64,000 nt of DNA from Puccinia triticina (GCF_026914185.1 NC_070565.1:6324001-6388000); one strand, 5' to 3'. Shown: positions 21,803 through 34,446, counted from the first letter of the stretch. Notes: generated from the sequence alone by a model not told the origin. A program made the numbers and translations.

Positions 21803-22072
21803 GGTTTGGCTAGATGGCAGGTATTGAAATTTTTAGCGCTGGACCACGCCCGTCGCGGGTACATATGTATGTACACCCTCCCGCGGGTATGTACACCCAC
21901 GGGGGAATCTGGCAGGCCCCACGGGATTGCGGGACACTTCCAAGCCGTGTCCTCTTCTACTGTGTATTTACTATTTAGATAGCAACGTGCGCACCCTCGT
22001 GCGCGGACCAGGCCCAGGCTGATATATATGTTTTCTCTCCAGCAGACTGCTTGCCGAACCAAACCACCCAGG

Positions 22073-23461
22073 ATGGAAGACACAAACTCGTTCTCGCTCA
22101 TCGACCAGCTTCGACCGTGTCTCAACACCTGCTTCCCCTGCCTCGCCCAATCCTCAAGCCCACCATCAGCATCAGCAAACAGTTATTTCCCAGACTCAGA
22201 CCACCGCGGTCTGTTAGAGGAACAAGAAGCGTTGAACGGACAGATTGATCACGCAGGCTCAGAGGAACCAGTCTCGGCTTACTACTTTCAGTCCAACTCA
22301 CAACTCTCTCGCTGGGAGCTCCTGATCAGTTGGTTATCCAGCAAAACCCTTGATCGACTATCATCAAAGCCACTTCACCCTTTCGATAATGATATTGAAA
22401 CCTCAGCTTTAGCCCATGGGGACCAAGCCGATGCGCTTCTTCTAGACGACATCTCTATCGCACTCAAGGCGCGCTCCTTGCATCGACAATCTTCTTCCAA
22501 GTCTAAATCAAACGCGCGTACGGTCCATCAGCCTCAACCAGTACCCTCTCCATCAGTCACTGCTACCCATACTAAAAAAAAATCACGCAATTCAGAACAT
22601 GCCCATGGTCCAACCCATCAACAATTTCGGCCGAATGGCTCTCAGGCCTCAGCTCCCGTTAACAAAAAGATTGACTCACGCGGCTCACTCGACGATCCCA
22701 AGCAGAAACGACTCAAAGATCTAAACCCATCTACCCCCTCGCTCCAAAAGCGAAGTAAATCTCGTAGTAAGTCCAGCAAACAATCGTCAAGCGCATACAC
22801 CGATGACACGGCCGACAGCGAACCGAGCAGTGTGCCGAGTCTGATCACCAGTCGAACGACGACAACCACAGTTACAAGCTCAAGTAATCCTGCCTCGGAT
22901 CCGCTCGAGTTGAATGTTGAGATCATCAAGTTCATCCACCAGAACTATAACCAAGAGTGTCGCAGACTCTACGGTCGTGATCTCAGCCGGGTCCAGATCC
23001 AACAACTGTGCGAATATCTGATCTCCAGAGGATTCGACGATGCCGGCGCTGCGCCGCTTCTGCCATCGAGCGCTGTCACTGGAGTCACAGGGGCTGAGCC
23101 GCATGCTAAGACGCAGGACCAGACCGATGGCTCCCCCGGTGAAGTCCAAGCTCAGCTTTCTACCCCGGGCTCTACAGCCACACGACCCCCGGTGGAGATT
23201 GAGAGCCTCAAGCGGATCCAGCTCTCGTCGACCGAATTCTTACAGGCCATTAAACAGACCAAGACCAGTCAACAACAACAGAATCACGCGTCCGACACCG
23301 CGAACGCAAGACCTTCATCGCCAATCGATGATCCTTTCGATGGCGAATCGGACGATGATCTTTTCCCTTCGTCGTCATTCCTTGATTGGTTCAGTAAAGG
23401 CTCCCAGCTTCTCTCTTCAGATATCTTCGATAACCTGTCCGTTAACCAGTCTGCTACTTGA
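22073..23461 (+). CDS. Ser/Gln-rich hypothetical protein, intronless
   Basis: Uninterrupted frame, 462 residues from the ATG at 22073 (477 from the ATG at 22028). I prefer 22073 because its N-terminus contains a short hydrophobic/cysteine segment with three Cys near residues 15-22 that could be lipidated. The protein is low-complexity: Ser/Thr/Pro-rich with Lys-Ser-rich basic patches, then an ordered helical segment around residues 285-335 (LNVEIIKFIHQNYNQE onward) that is the best candidate for a conserved domain. A Gln/Asn run and an acidic, aromatic C-terminus follow. I do not recognise the family. A TATA-like gatatatatg is just upstream. It is co-oriented with the AT-hook gene 1.5 kb downstream. 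Confidence 0.65.
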   Translation: MEDTNSFSLIDQLRPCLNTCFPCLAQSSSPPSASANSYFPDSDHRGLLEEQEALNGQIDHAGSEEPVSAYYFQSNSQLSRWELLISWLSSKTLDRLSSKPLHPFDNDIETSALAHGDQADALLLDDISIALKARSLHRQSSSKSKSNARTVHQPQPVPSPSVTATHTKKKSRNSEHAHGPTHQQFRPNGSQASAPVNKKIDSRGSLDDPKQKRLKDLNPSTPSLQKRSKSRSKSSKQSSSAYTDDTADSEPSSVPSLITSRTTTTTVTSSSNPASDPLELNVEIIKFIHQNYNQECRRLYGRDLSRVQIQQLCEYLISRGFDDAGAAPLLPSSAVTGVTGAEPHAKTQDQTDGSPGEVQAQLSTPGSTATRPPVEIESLKRIQLSSTEFLQAIKQTKTSQQQQNHASDTANARPSSPIDDPFDGESDDDLFPSSSFLDWFSKGSQLLSSDIFDNLSVNQSAT

Positions 23462-24951
23462 ACTACAACTCCTCTTCTTGATCTTCTCCGAACACTATTG
23501 GCCATTCCTTCTCCAACTTTCTCATATCTTCCTTCTTTTAAACAAACATCTTAATTCTCATAATCATTCACTTCCGTTTTCCCTCCTTAATCCTTTTTCC
23601 GCTTCTCTCTATCTTTTGGGGCGTGTCTCTGTTGTTTAATCTGACTCGGCAGTGGGCTCAGTACGAGTTAAATGTTCTTATTTGGAGTTTGAACCTCTAT
23701 TAACTATTCATCCCGACGTATATCTATAATATTCGTGTCGCTATTCTCGCACAACGGCAGTTTTGTCCCACCAAATCCTATCTCTGATGTATCACCATTT
23801 TTGTACCCATTCTTCAGTCACTAGTGATAATTTATGTAAAGCCAGCAGTTTCCTTTCATAATCAGTTTAACTGTTGTTCACCTCCATTGTTAGTTTTGTA
23901 CCCCGCGCTCTCTTTCTTTTTGGTACGCAATGTGGTTTCTCCTGTCTCACATAATCATGCCTGCAGGTCTACACCGCGGGGCGAATCTGGTGTATGTGTA
24001 GAGGCTGGTTCCAGCAGAGACGTCACGCCGCACGAGGCCGAATCCCCAGCGTCGACAGCTGGCACAAGAGCCTGTGACCGAGGGCTCCCTAGTGTCCTCT
24101 CGCCGCAAGACTTTAGGCCAGCTCACTTTCACATTGAGGGCAAGTCTCTCTGAGGCAGAGACCCTGCGGGGCTGCCTTTCGGGCTCTCGCCTGTTGGGCT
24201 CAGGTACTACTTCAACAAAAGAGTTGTCCTTGCTAGCGCGCCCGAATTGACAAATGAGGAAATCCCATCGACATTGTTGGCCATCATCAAATAATTCATT
24301 GGTGATATGTTTCACCCAAGTAGACAATCATCATATTTACATCTGGCCACGGTCGGCACGATGGATTGGGCAGTACTTCGAGAGTCATTGTTCATCACGA
24401 CTTCACACCTGCCTTCTCCGTAAGACATTGGATTTCGGATATGGCATTTCTCTATCGTTCTCTGGGTTTGGCTTGCAATTTTTCGCACTTGCCACCATCC
24501 GATTCCTGCCGTACCACGGGGAAATTTCGCTCAAGTCGCGTCCCTCTTTTCTCTCCTCAAGGCCGCTTCACCCATTAGCCCAGCTGTTACCAAAGTTTTT
24601 TTTTAGTATTTCGCACATCTCCCATCCTTATTTTATCGGCAAGGATTCTCGACTCTTTACAAAGGAAAGCATACCAGCCGGAAAAGTCATTCATTAAATA
24701 CACTCCTGTGCATACTTTCAACTCTCGTTATTATACTCTTTTCTTTACCGCATTTTTTGTCGCAATCTGAACATTTATCTAATTTGGAACAAGGAAGGAT
24801 GAATCAGCGGGAGTTTGACCACTTACTGTGAGCATTTCTGTGCAACTCTCAATTTCCTCTTGTCGTGTGTCCTCAGCGACTCTGAAGACCGACCTTTCTC
24901 CAATTCTTTAGAGGTCTGCCTCCCTCGACGGTCGGACTAGGTGCTGTAAGC
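23462..24951. other. Intergenic region, no gene recognised
   Basis: Contains T-rich sequence just after the upstream gene (likely 3' UTR). Toward the downstream gene there are GT...AG-like segments (about 24827-24910) that could be a 5' UTR intron. Small frames on both strands (23824-24153, 23947-24327, 24254-24697) have no recognisable features. Confidence 0.35.
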
Positions 24952-26097
24952 ATGGGTTCCCTTTCACTGGAATTCGAGGGACTCACTGACGATGATACAC
25001 AGTCTATGTTGTCCGCTGCTCCAGATTCACCTCACGCTGGCTTCGGAGAAAATTATCCCAACACGAGGTCACAAATTGGACTCAGCCAGCACAATTTAGC
25101 AGCATTCAATAGCTTATTCCAATCCCATGATGACGCACTCGCAAAGGATGTCCCGGCAAAGCCAGAGTCCTCCTGCCACACCACCGGCACTAACTCATCT
25201 CGACCACAGTTTGTGCCTCCGAAAGGTCCCCGAAAACAGCATCGGACCGGTTTCCGGCAGTTGCCCGGAGCCAATGGCGTTGTCAAGAGGGGTAGACCTT
25301 CCAAGAACGAATACAAACTTGCTGGTGTCGAAGTTGACATGTACGCCCTCAAGGGTGTCACTCTTAATGGCCCGGCCAAATCCTTGGCTGAAGTCAAGGG
25401 CGGTGAAGTCGTGGCCAAGAGGGCGATCAGCAGGGGCAGCCAGAGGAGCAGGGCCCAAAAACCGAAGAGCTCCGCGTCAACTGCTGCCAGAGCGAAGTCC
25501 GCATCTGGACTATCACAAGCGATCCAGGAGGAAGCTTTGGTGCCCGAAGAAGTCACATTGATGCCGAACCAAAGCCACAGAGACAGTCAAGATATGCTGT
25601 TTTCAGCCGCAGAAGGATCTTCAACTTACAACTACGACCAAGCTTTGTGCGAGCCCAACATCGAAAATTCAACTCAGTCATCCGCTTTCCAATCCCTGAA
25701 TGATCAGATCGCATCCCTACTTAGCACTGAATATAATAACGGGATTACACCCCAGTACAACTTCGGTTATTCTCAGTGGGATCCAAGCATGATGGCCGAC
25801 CCTGGCTTTGAGCCATTGAATGACCCTCAATCACTGGCTGGCCTGCAAGAATTCGCCAACCTTCAACAGCAATCATCTCACCTTCCAGCTCTCAACCCAC
25901 CCCAATCTTCCAGTCCCCAGCCTGACCCGAATCTGGACCCACGCCTGAATTGTCCCAGCTTGAGTCTGCCTTGGCAGGAGCAGCTGTATGCCAATCCTAC
26001 CTTTGGCCTTGATGGTAGTCTCCCGAACCCCAACTCCCAGACGACTGTTTACAACGAATATGCGTGCCCTTCAGTCTTCCAGAACTTGCCGCTTTAA
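24952..26097 (+). CDS. AT-hook-like hypothetical nuclear protein
   Basis: A 381-codon uninterrupted frame from the ATG at 24952. The N-terminus is acidic (D/E-rich with DDDTQS), residues about 113-120 contain KRGRPSK, a match to the AT-hook core (GRP flanked by basic residues) that binds the minor groove of A/T-rich DNA. Basic Ser/Arg/Lys-rich sequence follows (residues 155-190), and the C-terminal 180 residues are Gln/Asn/Pro/Ser-rich with a DPNLDPRL motif. This layout suits a transcriptional regulator with a disordered activation region. The family is not recognised. It is convergent with PMA1 downstream, with about 950 bp of shared 3' sequence between them. Confidence 0.65.
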   Translation: MGSLSLEFEGLTDDDTQSMLSAAPDSPHAGFGENYPNTRSQIGLSQHNLAAFNSLFQSHDDALAKDVPAKPESSCHTTGTNSSRPQFVPPKGPRKQHRTGFRQLPGANGVVKRGRPSKNEYKLAGVEVDMYALKGVTLNGPAKSLAEVKGGEVVAKRAISRGSQRSRAQKPKSSASTAARAKSASGLSQAIQEEALVPEEVTLMPNQSHRDSQDMLFSAAEGSSTYNYDQALCEPNIENSTQSSAFQSLNDQIASLLSTEYNNGITPQYNFGYSQWDPSMMADPGFEPLNDPQSLAGLQEFANLQQQSSHLPALNPPQSSSPQPDPNLDPRLNCPSLSLPWQEQLYANPTFGLDGSLPNPNSQTTVYNEYACPSVFQNLPL

Positions 26098-27050
26098 TTG
26101 TTGGTCAATTGGCCAAGAGCCATCCATCTTCAAACTCCGCTTCATTCATGTATTCACACCTCATTGCATCAAATTGTTTGAAAGCATCCGTCGGGATTGT
26201 ACCCTGGTTTGTTTTGGTTTTGATCTTGATACTAGTCAATATCGCAAAACATGTATCTGTTTTTCTCTTGTATATACTTAATAGTACGCGGAGATTATTT
26301 TTTAGGACGTCGCCTGTTGGAATAAAAACGGATACCGATGTGGACTTTGATCTTCAACAAACAAAATAATTCTGTTTCTATTCGGCGAATTGGCATCCAT
26401 AAACTTGCCAGACAAAACTGAGTTCCACTCAGCTAGGGATTCGAATTTCAAGGCCACGAAACGCGTCCCCAGAGTAAGTGACAAAATTAGTACAGGGTGC
26501 AAGCGCCTAAGCATAGCACTCTGCCTGTCTTGGTCACATTTTGTTATATGGGAAGAAGATCAATGAAGGTGTATCAACAAATAGTGCAAAGTGAGTTTCA
26601 GAGCCTCCAGTAAGCCACTTTTGATACTAATAGTAACTGTAATTTTTTGAATATTCTGCCTCACGATCAATAACCTGATAGAAAATGTGTGCAGCTTGAA
26701 TACTTCCTTGAAAAAAAAGCGCACACAGCTACGAAGCAGGGTCAAGAGTACATAGATCAACCAAAGCTTTCATATTCACCGGAAAATCATATTTGTCTGA
26801 TCATTGAATTTCCTTCCAAATAGTGAGCTCTGGGATTTCAAAATAATCAGAAAGAGATTTGACCTTAACATTGAATTAAACATTGAAGGATTTTTTATTC
26901 AAAATAGAAATGGAAATAAAGAATAAAATCTACAAGAGAGTGAAAGACAGGATACAAATGATTTATGCTTGAAGTGATACACATGCGGACTAGAATTTTA
27001 TAAGGCATATGAACACATAACAAATGCATAACAACCAAAAAAGTAATGCT
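26098..27050. other. Convergent 3' regions, no gene recognised
   Basis: A/T-rich sequence between the stop codons of the AT-hook gene (+) and PMA1 (-). It should hold both 3' UTRs. Short frames at 26302-26514 and 26560-26760 show no protein character. Confidence 0.4.
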
Positions 27051-30000
27051 CTACGCGCGTTTGAGGGCAGCTCCAGTGCTGACGACTTGAGCCGAAGAAA
27101 ACCTAAAAGTAAGAGCAATGATTTAGTGAAGGTCCCAATTCATGTAAATATTTAAGGGAAGAGTGGTAATGTTCTCACCTGCGCAGATCGCGCTCATTTG
27201 TGCGGACTTGACCGTGAAAAGATCTTCGCAGACTTTGCGATTTTTCTGCGCGTTGAATGAAACTCATTCTGTTGTTGTAGAGGGATTCGGTGGTAGATTG
27301 ACGGGCTGTCGGAGTTAGATCGGCCACCACAGGTTTGACTTGGCGAGATCGATACTTCTTGAGTACGGCTCGGGTAGCGAATTTGATCAGGTCTAAAATA
27401 TATTACTGCCTCGTAAGTACTCTATAAGGGATAGCTATGAGGTGGTATTTGGTATGTACTAACCCATAGGAAGGAACCAGATTAAGTTCCAAACCCAAGC
27501 AACAGCGACCCAGGTCACTGGAATAGCCTGAACCGCCGAAAATTCCATAGTTCCAAAGACGGCCAACAGGGAAGCGACAGTTTGAGCGATGCAAAAGGCG
27601 CCCAATAAGGCCAAAGATGGTCTCTCCATAAAAAACCAACTGTGAGACCGGGTAACAAAGATCAGAGCTTGAGAGATGATGGCTACTTGGAGGTAGATAA
27701 CCATGTGCAGCTGGGGGTCATTGGCGTCTTTCAATGGCGATAGGCCAAAGTTGTCTTCGAAGAATGTTGTGTTTACAATAACAACAAACAGCAGGATGGT
27801 TGACAAAGCGAGGTGAAGGCCATATGCGACGGCATATGTAACTGTTATCAAGGGCAAAGATTCAGCAAAGGCAAGGACCACATGAAGCAAGATTACTTAC
27901 AGATCTCAGCCAAGTCCCAGTGATCAGGCTCGTTGTTGGGCAAGACGCGATCAAGTGAAATGGTCATGACAGTTCCGTCGTTCAGGATAGCAATAACCAG
28001 GACCATGAAGGGTGGGAAATCAAACTGAAAGGCGAAGGCCATGATGGCGAAGCCAACAACAATACGGATGGTAACGGCACAGGCGTAGATTGAGTAGTTT
28101 CTCATTCTTTGGAAGACTATTCGTGACTGTCTGATGGCGTGGACGATGGTCGATAGACCGGGCTCGGTGAGGACAATGTCTGCGGCTCCTCTCGCGGCAT
28201 CAGTAGCTCCTTCAACTGCGATTCCGACATTAGCGCGGGCAAGCTAGTCGAACAGTACAAAAAAAATCAATGACTGGTTTTAAAACAGCACGTAACATAT
28301 AATCTAGACTTACAGCAGGAGCATCATTGGCACCGTCACCAGCTGCAGAGAAATGAGGGATTGATGAGAAGTTCTGTAAGACAATCTGCTAACAATTGAT
28401 GGATGAATCACGACCACTCACTCATTGCAACCATGTGGCCCAAGCTCTGCAGTTTTTTGACAATTTCATACTTGTGTTCGGGGTAAACTCCGGCAAATCC
28501 ATCGGCGTCTGTGATGAAACCAGCTCGATTAGTTGGCAGTTCATCTTCAAGGCCGCTCATATCAATCAAGACACACCAAGAATCATGTTATCCACTGAAG
28601 AAAATTTGCTTCCGGGCGGGGGGCCCTCTTTGAGAACCTTAGAGGCAAACATGTTGTCACCCAGGCCTAATCGTCGACCGGTTTCCTTTGCGATAGCGAG
28701 CTGGTCACCGGTGACCATCTTAACCTTTAGCCCCAAGCTCACAGCATCGTCGATTGTTTGTTTGGTGTCGTCTCGGGGCGGGTCGAAGATAGATAACAGA
28801 CCAATCAGTTGGAATCCACTTCCAGGTCCATCGGCGTCGCCACTGGGAACATCTTCGTAAGCAACGGCTAGGGCTCGCAAACCTCGACGGGCAAATTCCT
28901 CGACATCGGCTTCAAGCTGGCGTTCGATTTCTTCCGTCTTGTTGTAGGTACAAAGGTCCATAATCTTTCCAGTCATACCCTTACTAACTCGGCGCATTTC
29001 CCCAGTGACAACATCAATGTAGGTTATCTCCGTCCGTTTTGACACAGGATCGAACGGTTTGAAGTCAACGAGCCTGATCCCTCGACGTGCAACATCGGCG
29101 CCAACGGTCCCAACCACACAACCATCAATCGCATCCTGGTTTTCAACCCGGGAAGCGTACGAGGCTAGAATACAAACGTCCTCCGGTCCGACATCCGAGT
29201 ATGTTTTGATGGTTGATTTGTCGATTGTGAGCTTGTTGGTGGTCAGGGTTCCGGTCTTGTCAGAACAAAGGATAGTGACACCCGCAAGTTCTTCGATAGC
29301 GGTGATACGGGTGACAATGGCCTTGTACTTGGCGAGCTGTTGAGCGCCCACAGCGAGAGTGACCGATAGAACCGTAGGCATAGCGATTGGAATACCACCG
29401 ATGAGCAGCACGAGAATGTTGTCCAAACCCCGGCGGTAAGAGTAGCGGAATGCCCCATAGAGAACGATGAGCTCTGCAATATAAAGACCAAGAAATCAGT
29501 GGTCTGGTGTAAAATCAAAAGAATGATGAATATCACTCACCGAGTGCAATGGCAATGCCGATTGAGACGAGACAGAAGCCACCAATCTGTACAGATGAGA
29601 AGTAGAAGAGAAAAAAAATTAGTCATCTACTTTTTGGCGCAAATCACAAGGGAGTGCCGAATCACCTTGGCCAAAACTGCTTGCATGTGTCCGGTAGAAT
29701 CATTTTCTGCACCCACCAGGGTGGCAGCTCGTCCGAAAAATGTGTTGGCACCGGTAGCACTCACAATGCCCTCAGCTTCACCCTGTTTGCAGATGGATCC
29801 CGAGAAACATTGATCGCCGACTGATTTGGAAATCGGAAGTGATTCACCGGTCAAGGCCGCTTGGTCGATGCTAACGTTAATTGCGTCGTACAATCGACAA
29901 TCTCCAGGGACCACATCACCGATCTGGAAAAGGCGGGCAATTAGAATTAGAAAACCTAGCAAAGATCTGAAGATTAATACGGCCGAATGAATGAACCCAC

Positions 30001-30780
30001 CTTGAAAGCAACGATATCACCAGGGACTAAATCAGCTGAGTCAATCTCTGACCAGCTTCCGTTGCGCCGGGCCTTCGCTTTCGGAGCAAGAGAGTCCATG
30101 AGGGCTTTAACCGCATTACCGGCGGATCTTTCCTCATAGTACCCAATCCCGGAGTTCTGTGGACAAGAAGGTCAGATGTGACTTTCGTGTCCCTAATGCT
30201 AACACATCAAATGACTTACAATAAGTAGCAATGCCATAATACCAACGAAATCCTGCCAGTCTGGGGGGCGATTTTCTCCGTTGGAGAGCGCAATCGAGAC
30301 TACTGCTGCGCCTTCCATGACCCACGACAATGGGCTAATACGAACCCAGTCCCATGTTAATTTCATGCATGTCGGTATCGGATGCCTGGAAAATTTGAAC
30401 TTACTTCCACATGAAACTTAAGAACTGTAAGAACGGATTAACGGATTTTTCCTCCAAACGATTGGGACCAAAGATTGCTCGTCGCCGTTCGACTTCAGCG
30501 GCATCCAGGCCATTTTCGCTTGTTCTAGGAGAGAAGACAGCTCGTCAGCGATTGCCCCATTGCCATCGCAGCAGGCTGATATATGTACTGTAACTCACTG
30601 CAAGAGCTGCCAAACGTCTTCGAGCTCTACTTGTTCGAGGTCCACCTTTTCGCGATCGTAAAGATCCTCAGCATTCAGCTGAATGGTCTTCATGTCAACC
30701 AAACATTTCGTTGCCGCTTTTTCTTCTTCGAAGGTTTTATCAAAGTTCCGGGCAGCTTTGACTGGGTTATCGTCTTGCAT
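27051..30780 (-). CDS. PMA1: Plasma-membrane H+-ATPase (P-type, type IIIA)
   Basis: ATP-driven proton export at the plasma membrane, generating the gradient used by nutrient symporters such as the permease at 44.8 kb. Thirteen exons sum to 2877 nt (958 residues, the usual length): 30780-30599, 30524-30405, 30334-30220, 30156-30001, 29923-29666, 29586-29541, 29473-28577, 28508-28422, 28342-28314, 28243-27901, 27841-27464, 27392-27179, 27102-27051. All introns are GT-AG. Visible signatures are TGES (actuator domain, exon 5), the phosphorylation loop [11 protein letters not shown] (Asp near residue 365, exon 7), the ATP-binding KGMTGKI region, the FDPPRDDT segment, and the hinge GDGANDAP split over exons 8-9. 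About ten hydrophobic segments and a Ser/Arg-rich regulatory C-terminus follow. The start is the first ATG in frame. No lesion is seen. Divergent from BIR1. Confidence 0.96.
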
Positions 30781-31702
30781 TCTGGAAAAGTATGTCGGGA
30801 GTTTTTGGAAAGAGCTGGTTATAATGAGCAGAGGGAAAAAGAAAGCCTTGACTGTCTTTCAAGATTGCCGACGATCAACGCAAGGCTTTCCTAATAGAAA
30901 ATGCAGGTGGAGTTAAACCGAAAGTCCAGTTCCGAGTTCAGGAGATCCGAAAACAATCAGGAAGGCGTTCCTCTTAAAGTCAGTTCAAGGAAGTGAAGTG
31001 CGTGTAAAAATCCAACGACTGCCTGAGGCTGTGGGTAGGGGGAGCTATGAGACTTGTCAACCTCAGCCAGAGGAGCACTCGCTTTTATACATTATTTTCT
31101 TCTGTTCAGCTTCTGGCTGAAGATGCATCTGCTTGCGACTCCATCGCTTTGTCGGACCGAGGCACACCTCCAAGATGATCCAGGTCTATCGAGGACGTTG
31201 GTCAACGTTCATCCCCGTTCACCCATCCAAGATTCAATTGACACTATGGCTTGCTACAAGACTGATGAGTATTTCTATACACACAACAGTGGATCAGTCG
31301 GTATGAAATCCACCGATCCCCTTGCTCGACGCGGGTGAACCAACACATATTTATGTATTTAGCAGGCGGGGGCTGTCCGGCCCTAGGTCTGTGCGATTCG
31401 GCGGCCGGCCTTGAGCTCGGGACCGCCGGCGGCTTCGGGCAAATCGGGGTCATGAGAAAGCATGAGAAGAGTGGTTTACGTAAGACGCGCTCGAGTCGTG
31501 CGATGTGGACACTCCAAGCCTGATTCGCGGCGCGCTGACTGTCCGCGTTGGCCGCCTCATCACTCGGTCAACCTCACCCTCCACCTCAACATCCTCACCA
31601 GCTTCCAGGAAATCGCCCAAGGCGCTGATCAAACGTCGAGCCTTCTGCCGAGAGTCGGAGCCCAGGTCAGCTGCTCCATCCACACAATCGACGGAGGATC
31701 TG
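30781..31702. promoter_or_regulatory. Divergent promoter region of PMA1 and BIR1
   Basis: The two genes are transcribed away from each other from this 0.9-kb interval, which must hold both promoters and 5' UTRs. No well-placed TATA box or other individual element could be assigned. An open frame extends in phase upstream of the BIR1 ATG to 31505 but begins without an ATG. Confidence 0.4.
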
Positions 31703-34363
31703 ATGGACGAAAACATCAGCATGGCGGGCCTGCGCCTCGAATTTTGTTCTCATGCCGCCCGGGTCATGTCATTCAAGTCCAAGAAAACGCTCCCCAAAGC
31801 TTCCCGATGGCCGCACCCACAATCCTTCCCTCTGACGGCCGAAGTCCTAGCCTCTGCGGGCTATTTCCACGATCCGGCTGACAATGAGCCCGACAGGACG
31901 ACCTGCTGGATGTGTGGAGAATCTATGAAGGGATGGGCAGAAGACGACGATCCGTGGGAATTACACCTCACTTGGAGTAAGTGTATTTTCCGATTGACCC
32001 GCTTTGAAGAAGAACGAGAAGAAACAAGAGGAATCCAAGAAGAATTGATCGCTTGCATTGTCCTGTTCTGGTCTTGCCCCCGTTGTTCTGCTTGGTCCTC
32101 AGGTTCCAAGTGTCCATTTGCCCGGATAGCCCTACTAGAACACCAGCGAGATACCCAGACCCCCTCGTGGTCCGACTCGCCTACCCATTCATGGGGTCCC
32201 AGCCAGGAATGGTTCCCCCGAGGATCAACCCTCATCGAGGCACGCTTAGCCACTTTTGGTGGCCCAGACGGTCCCTGGAAGCACGAAGGCAAGAATGGAG
32301 TACCTACCCGGTTAGAAGTGAGTTTTGCCCACGCTCAACATACTTTTATCCACTACAGATCTTGACTCTCTAATATACGATTCCTCAGCTGGCTCGCGCC
32401 GGATTTCACTTCACCCCCAACCTGTTCAAAAAAGGACGCAAGTTTGATGTTGATGATACTACGTCATGTTGCTACTGTCATCGGAGTGTGACTGAATGGG
32501 AAGTTGACGATGACCCAGTGTGAGTGTTTCCTGGATGTATTTTCTGCTGCACGTATGAAGAGTGACAAACTGACCTGGGGCGAATTTGTTTTCTGCGCAA
32601 TAGTTCCGTTCATCTGAAGAAAGGCGCCTGTATCTTTTTCACTGCAGTCCAACCAACAGAAAACGCCAAGAAAACAAATGCCAAACAGGCTAAGAAACCT
32701 CCCAAAAACTTGGACTCTGGCCCGTCGAGCTCAATCAAGGCTTCTGCTGCCGATTCGTCAGTGGTAGAGTTGAACGGTGATTCGGTGATAATAGAGAAGA
32801 GCTCTCGCAGCAAGAAAAAGCCATCATCCACGGCTTCCAGTGCAGTAAAGTGAGTGTGAACAACAGGTGATCGCTCGTGTTGACTACTGCTCACCATGCC
32901 TTTCTCCTACCAGAACCGGACGACGGGTTTTAGCGTCTTCAATATCGGGAGCAGCTACAGCTGCTAACGAGTCTATGGCTGCCGAGCCCGAAGAGTCTGT
33001 CCAGCTGAAGCCGAGCCGAGCCTCCCGCAAAGCCCCTCCGGTCAGCGACGTTCCACGTTCACCTGAGCCAGCCACCGAGCAAACCGCCTCGAAGCCTCCG
33101 GTCGCCCTCGGAAAATCCACGCGCCTGTCGCGATCAACCTCCAAGGCAGCATCTGCCTCCACAAGCAACCGCTCGACGACCTCCCATCCCGCCCAGCGGC
33201 CTAGGACGAGAGCCAGCTCAAACGCGTCTAGTACCATCGATAATGCGACCCGGCAAACAATCAACCAGACCGGCGATGATCAGTCCCAGCCTCAGACGGA
33301 AGACGAGGAAGTGGTAGCCAAGCCCAAGAAGTCCCAGCGACAAAAGAAGCCGGTCAAACCCAGCCAGCCCTCGTCCGCGCTCGGCAGTGAAAGTGAAGAT
33401 TACCGCCCAGCCCGTCAGCTGAACCGCAGCCAAAACACGATGGCTGACAAGCGAGAACTTTCGACTGTCGGTCCGGGAGATGAATCACGGGTTGAAGAAG
33501 AGATCACGACCAAGAAGACTCGCGTGCCCGGAAAGAAGAAGGCGCCGCTTTCGCAGAGCCTTAGCCGATCTGAAGCTCCGGCCCAGCCGGCGCCCAAGGA
33601 GCGGATGAAAAGCCCAGAGATCGGCTCACCGGGAGCGGGCGAATCTTCGACACGTCCCAAGGCTCTCATGCCATCACTCTTCCCGGGATTCAACCCGCAA
33701 GCCCCGCAACTGTATCCCACTCTACTGCCGATCGCAGCCAAGATAGCGGGGGCGAGCGCCGGCCCGACCAGCCCGGGTCCTGGCGAGAAGACGCACAAAC
33801 TAGCCAGCTCGCAAAAGGCGACGTCGTCGCGCTTCCCAGGGTTCACTCCGCAAGCGCCGCCGCTGGACCAGTTGCCGGCAGCGACAGTCAAGCGGACGGG
33901 CTCGACGGCCGGGCCGACCAGTCCTCGTCCAGCGGGGAAGAGCAGGCCAGTGGTGGGTGGACAAGAAGAGCTCCCGAAGAAGGCTGCGCCGGAGACGGCG
34001 GGGATCGACGATCTCCTGGAAGAGTATCTGGCCGGGGAGCCGGGGAAGCTGCCGGAGGGCTGGCTGCCGAACCCGTACAACCCTTCGCGGCCGTTCCCGC
34101 CGCTGACGGCCGAGGAGGCCCAGATGCCGCTCAACGAGTACTTCGCCTATCGCGCCCGTCAGGAGGAGGAGGCGTTCGCAGAGTGGGTCGAGCTCAAGAT
34201 GATGCAGCCCTGGCTCCAGGCCGTCCAGCGCGGCCAACAAGCCGTCCAGGCTCTGGTCGATCTCCGCAAATTTCGGCGCACTTCGCACAAGAACTCTCGC
34301 CCCAAGACGTCTCCTCCCGACAAAGAAAACGTGAGACATGTCGCTCCGGGCCGTCAGGCGTAG
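31703..34363 (+). CDS. BIR1: Survivin-type BIR protein, chromosomal passenger complex
   Basis: Homologue of fungal Bir1/Cut17, the survivin subunit that targets Aurora kinase and INCENP to centromeres. Five exons (31703-31976, 32103-32317, 32389-32519, 32604-32849, 32914-34363) sum to 2316 nt, 771 residues. Two BIR zinc-binding domains are present. The first has CX2CX16HX6C (CWMC...H...C) and spans exons 1-2. The second (CCYC...H) spans exons 3-4 and has one residue fewer before its last Cys. The central region is Ser/Lys/Pro-rich and disordered, with two copies of an FPGFxPQAPxL...AGPTSPxP unit near residues 545-635. The C-terminus is a conserved-looking helical segment that fits the INCENP/borealin-binding helix of survivin. 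The start was chosen as the first in-frame ATG before the first BIR; another upstream exon cannot be excluded. Confidence 0.88.
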
Positions 34364-34423
34364 AAGAACTCTGCAGGCTCTCTTCTTGGCTCAACGTTCT
34401 TCTATATCCCTCGGATTTCTTCT

Positions 34424-34446
34424 TTTTTTTTTTTTTTTTTTTTTTT
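34424..34446 (+). other. Poly-T tract after BIR1 stop
   Basis: A run of about two dozen T residues lies 60 bp 3' of the BIR1 stop codon. It is probably in the 3' UTR and is a likely site of length polymorphism or sequencing error. Confidence 0.6.

Noticed and set aside
23947..24327. 126-codon minus-strand frame between two plus-strand genes
   Set aside because: Begins without ATG, has no recognisable motif, and no plausible splice partners were found.
28314..28342. Possible frameshift in PMA1 at the 29-nt exon 9
   Set aside because: Careful counting shows the exon is 29 nt and joins exons 8 and 10 in frame, giving the intact GDGANDAP hinge.
33415..34339. Long minus-strand frames (239 and 179 codons) opposite BIR1
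   Set aside because: Antisense shadows of the GC-rich BIR1 last exon, which has strong independent support.
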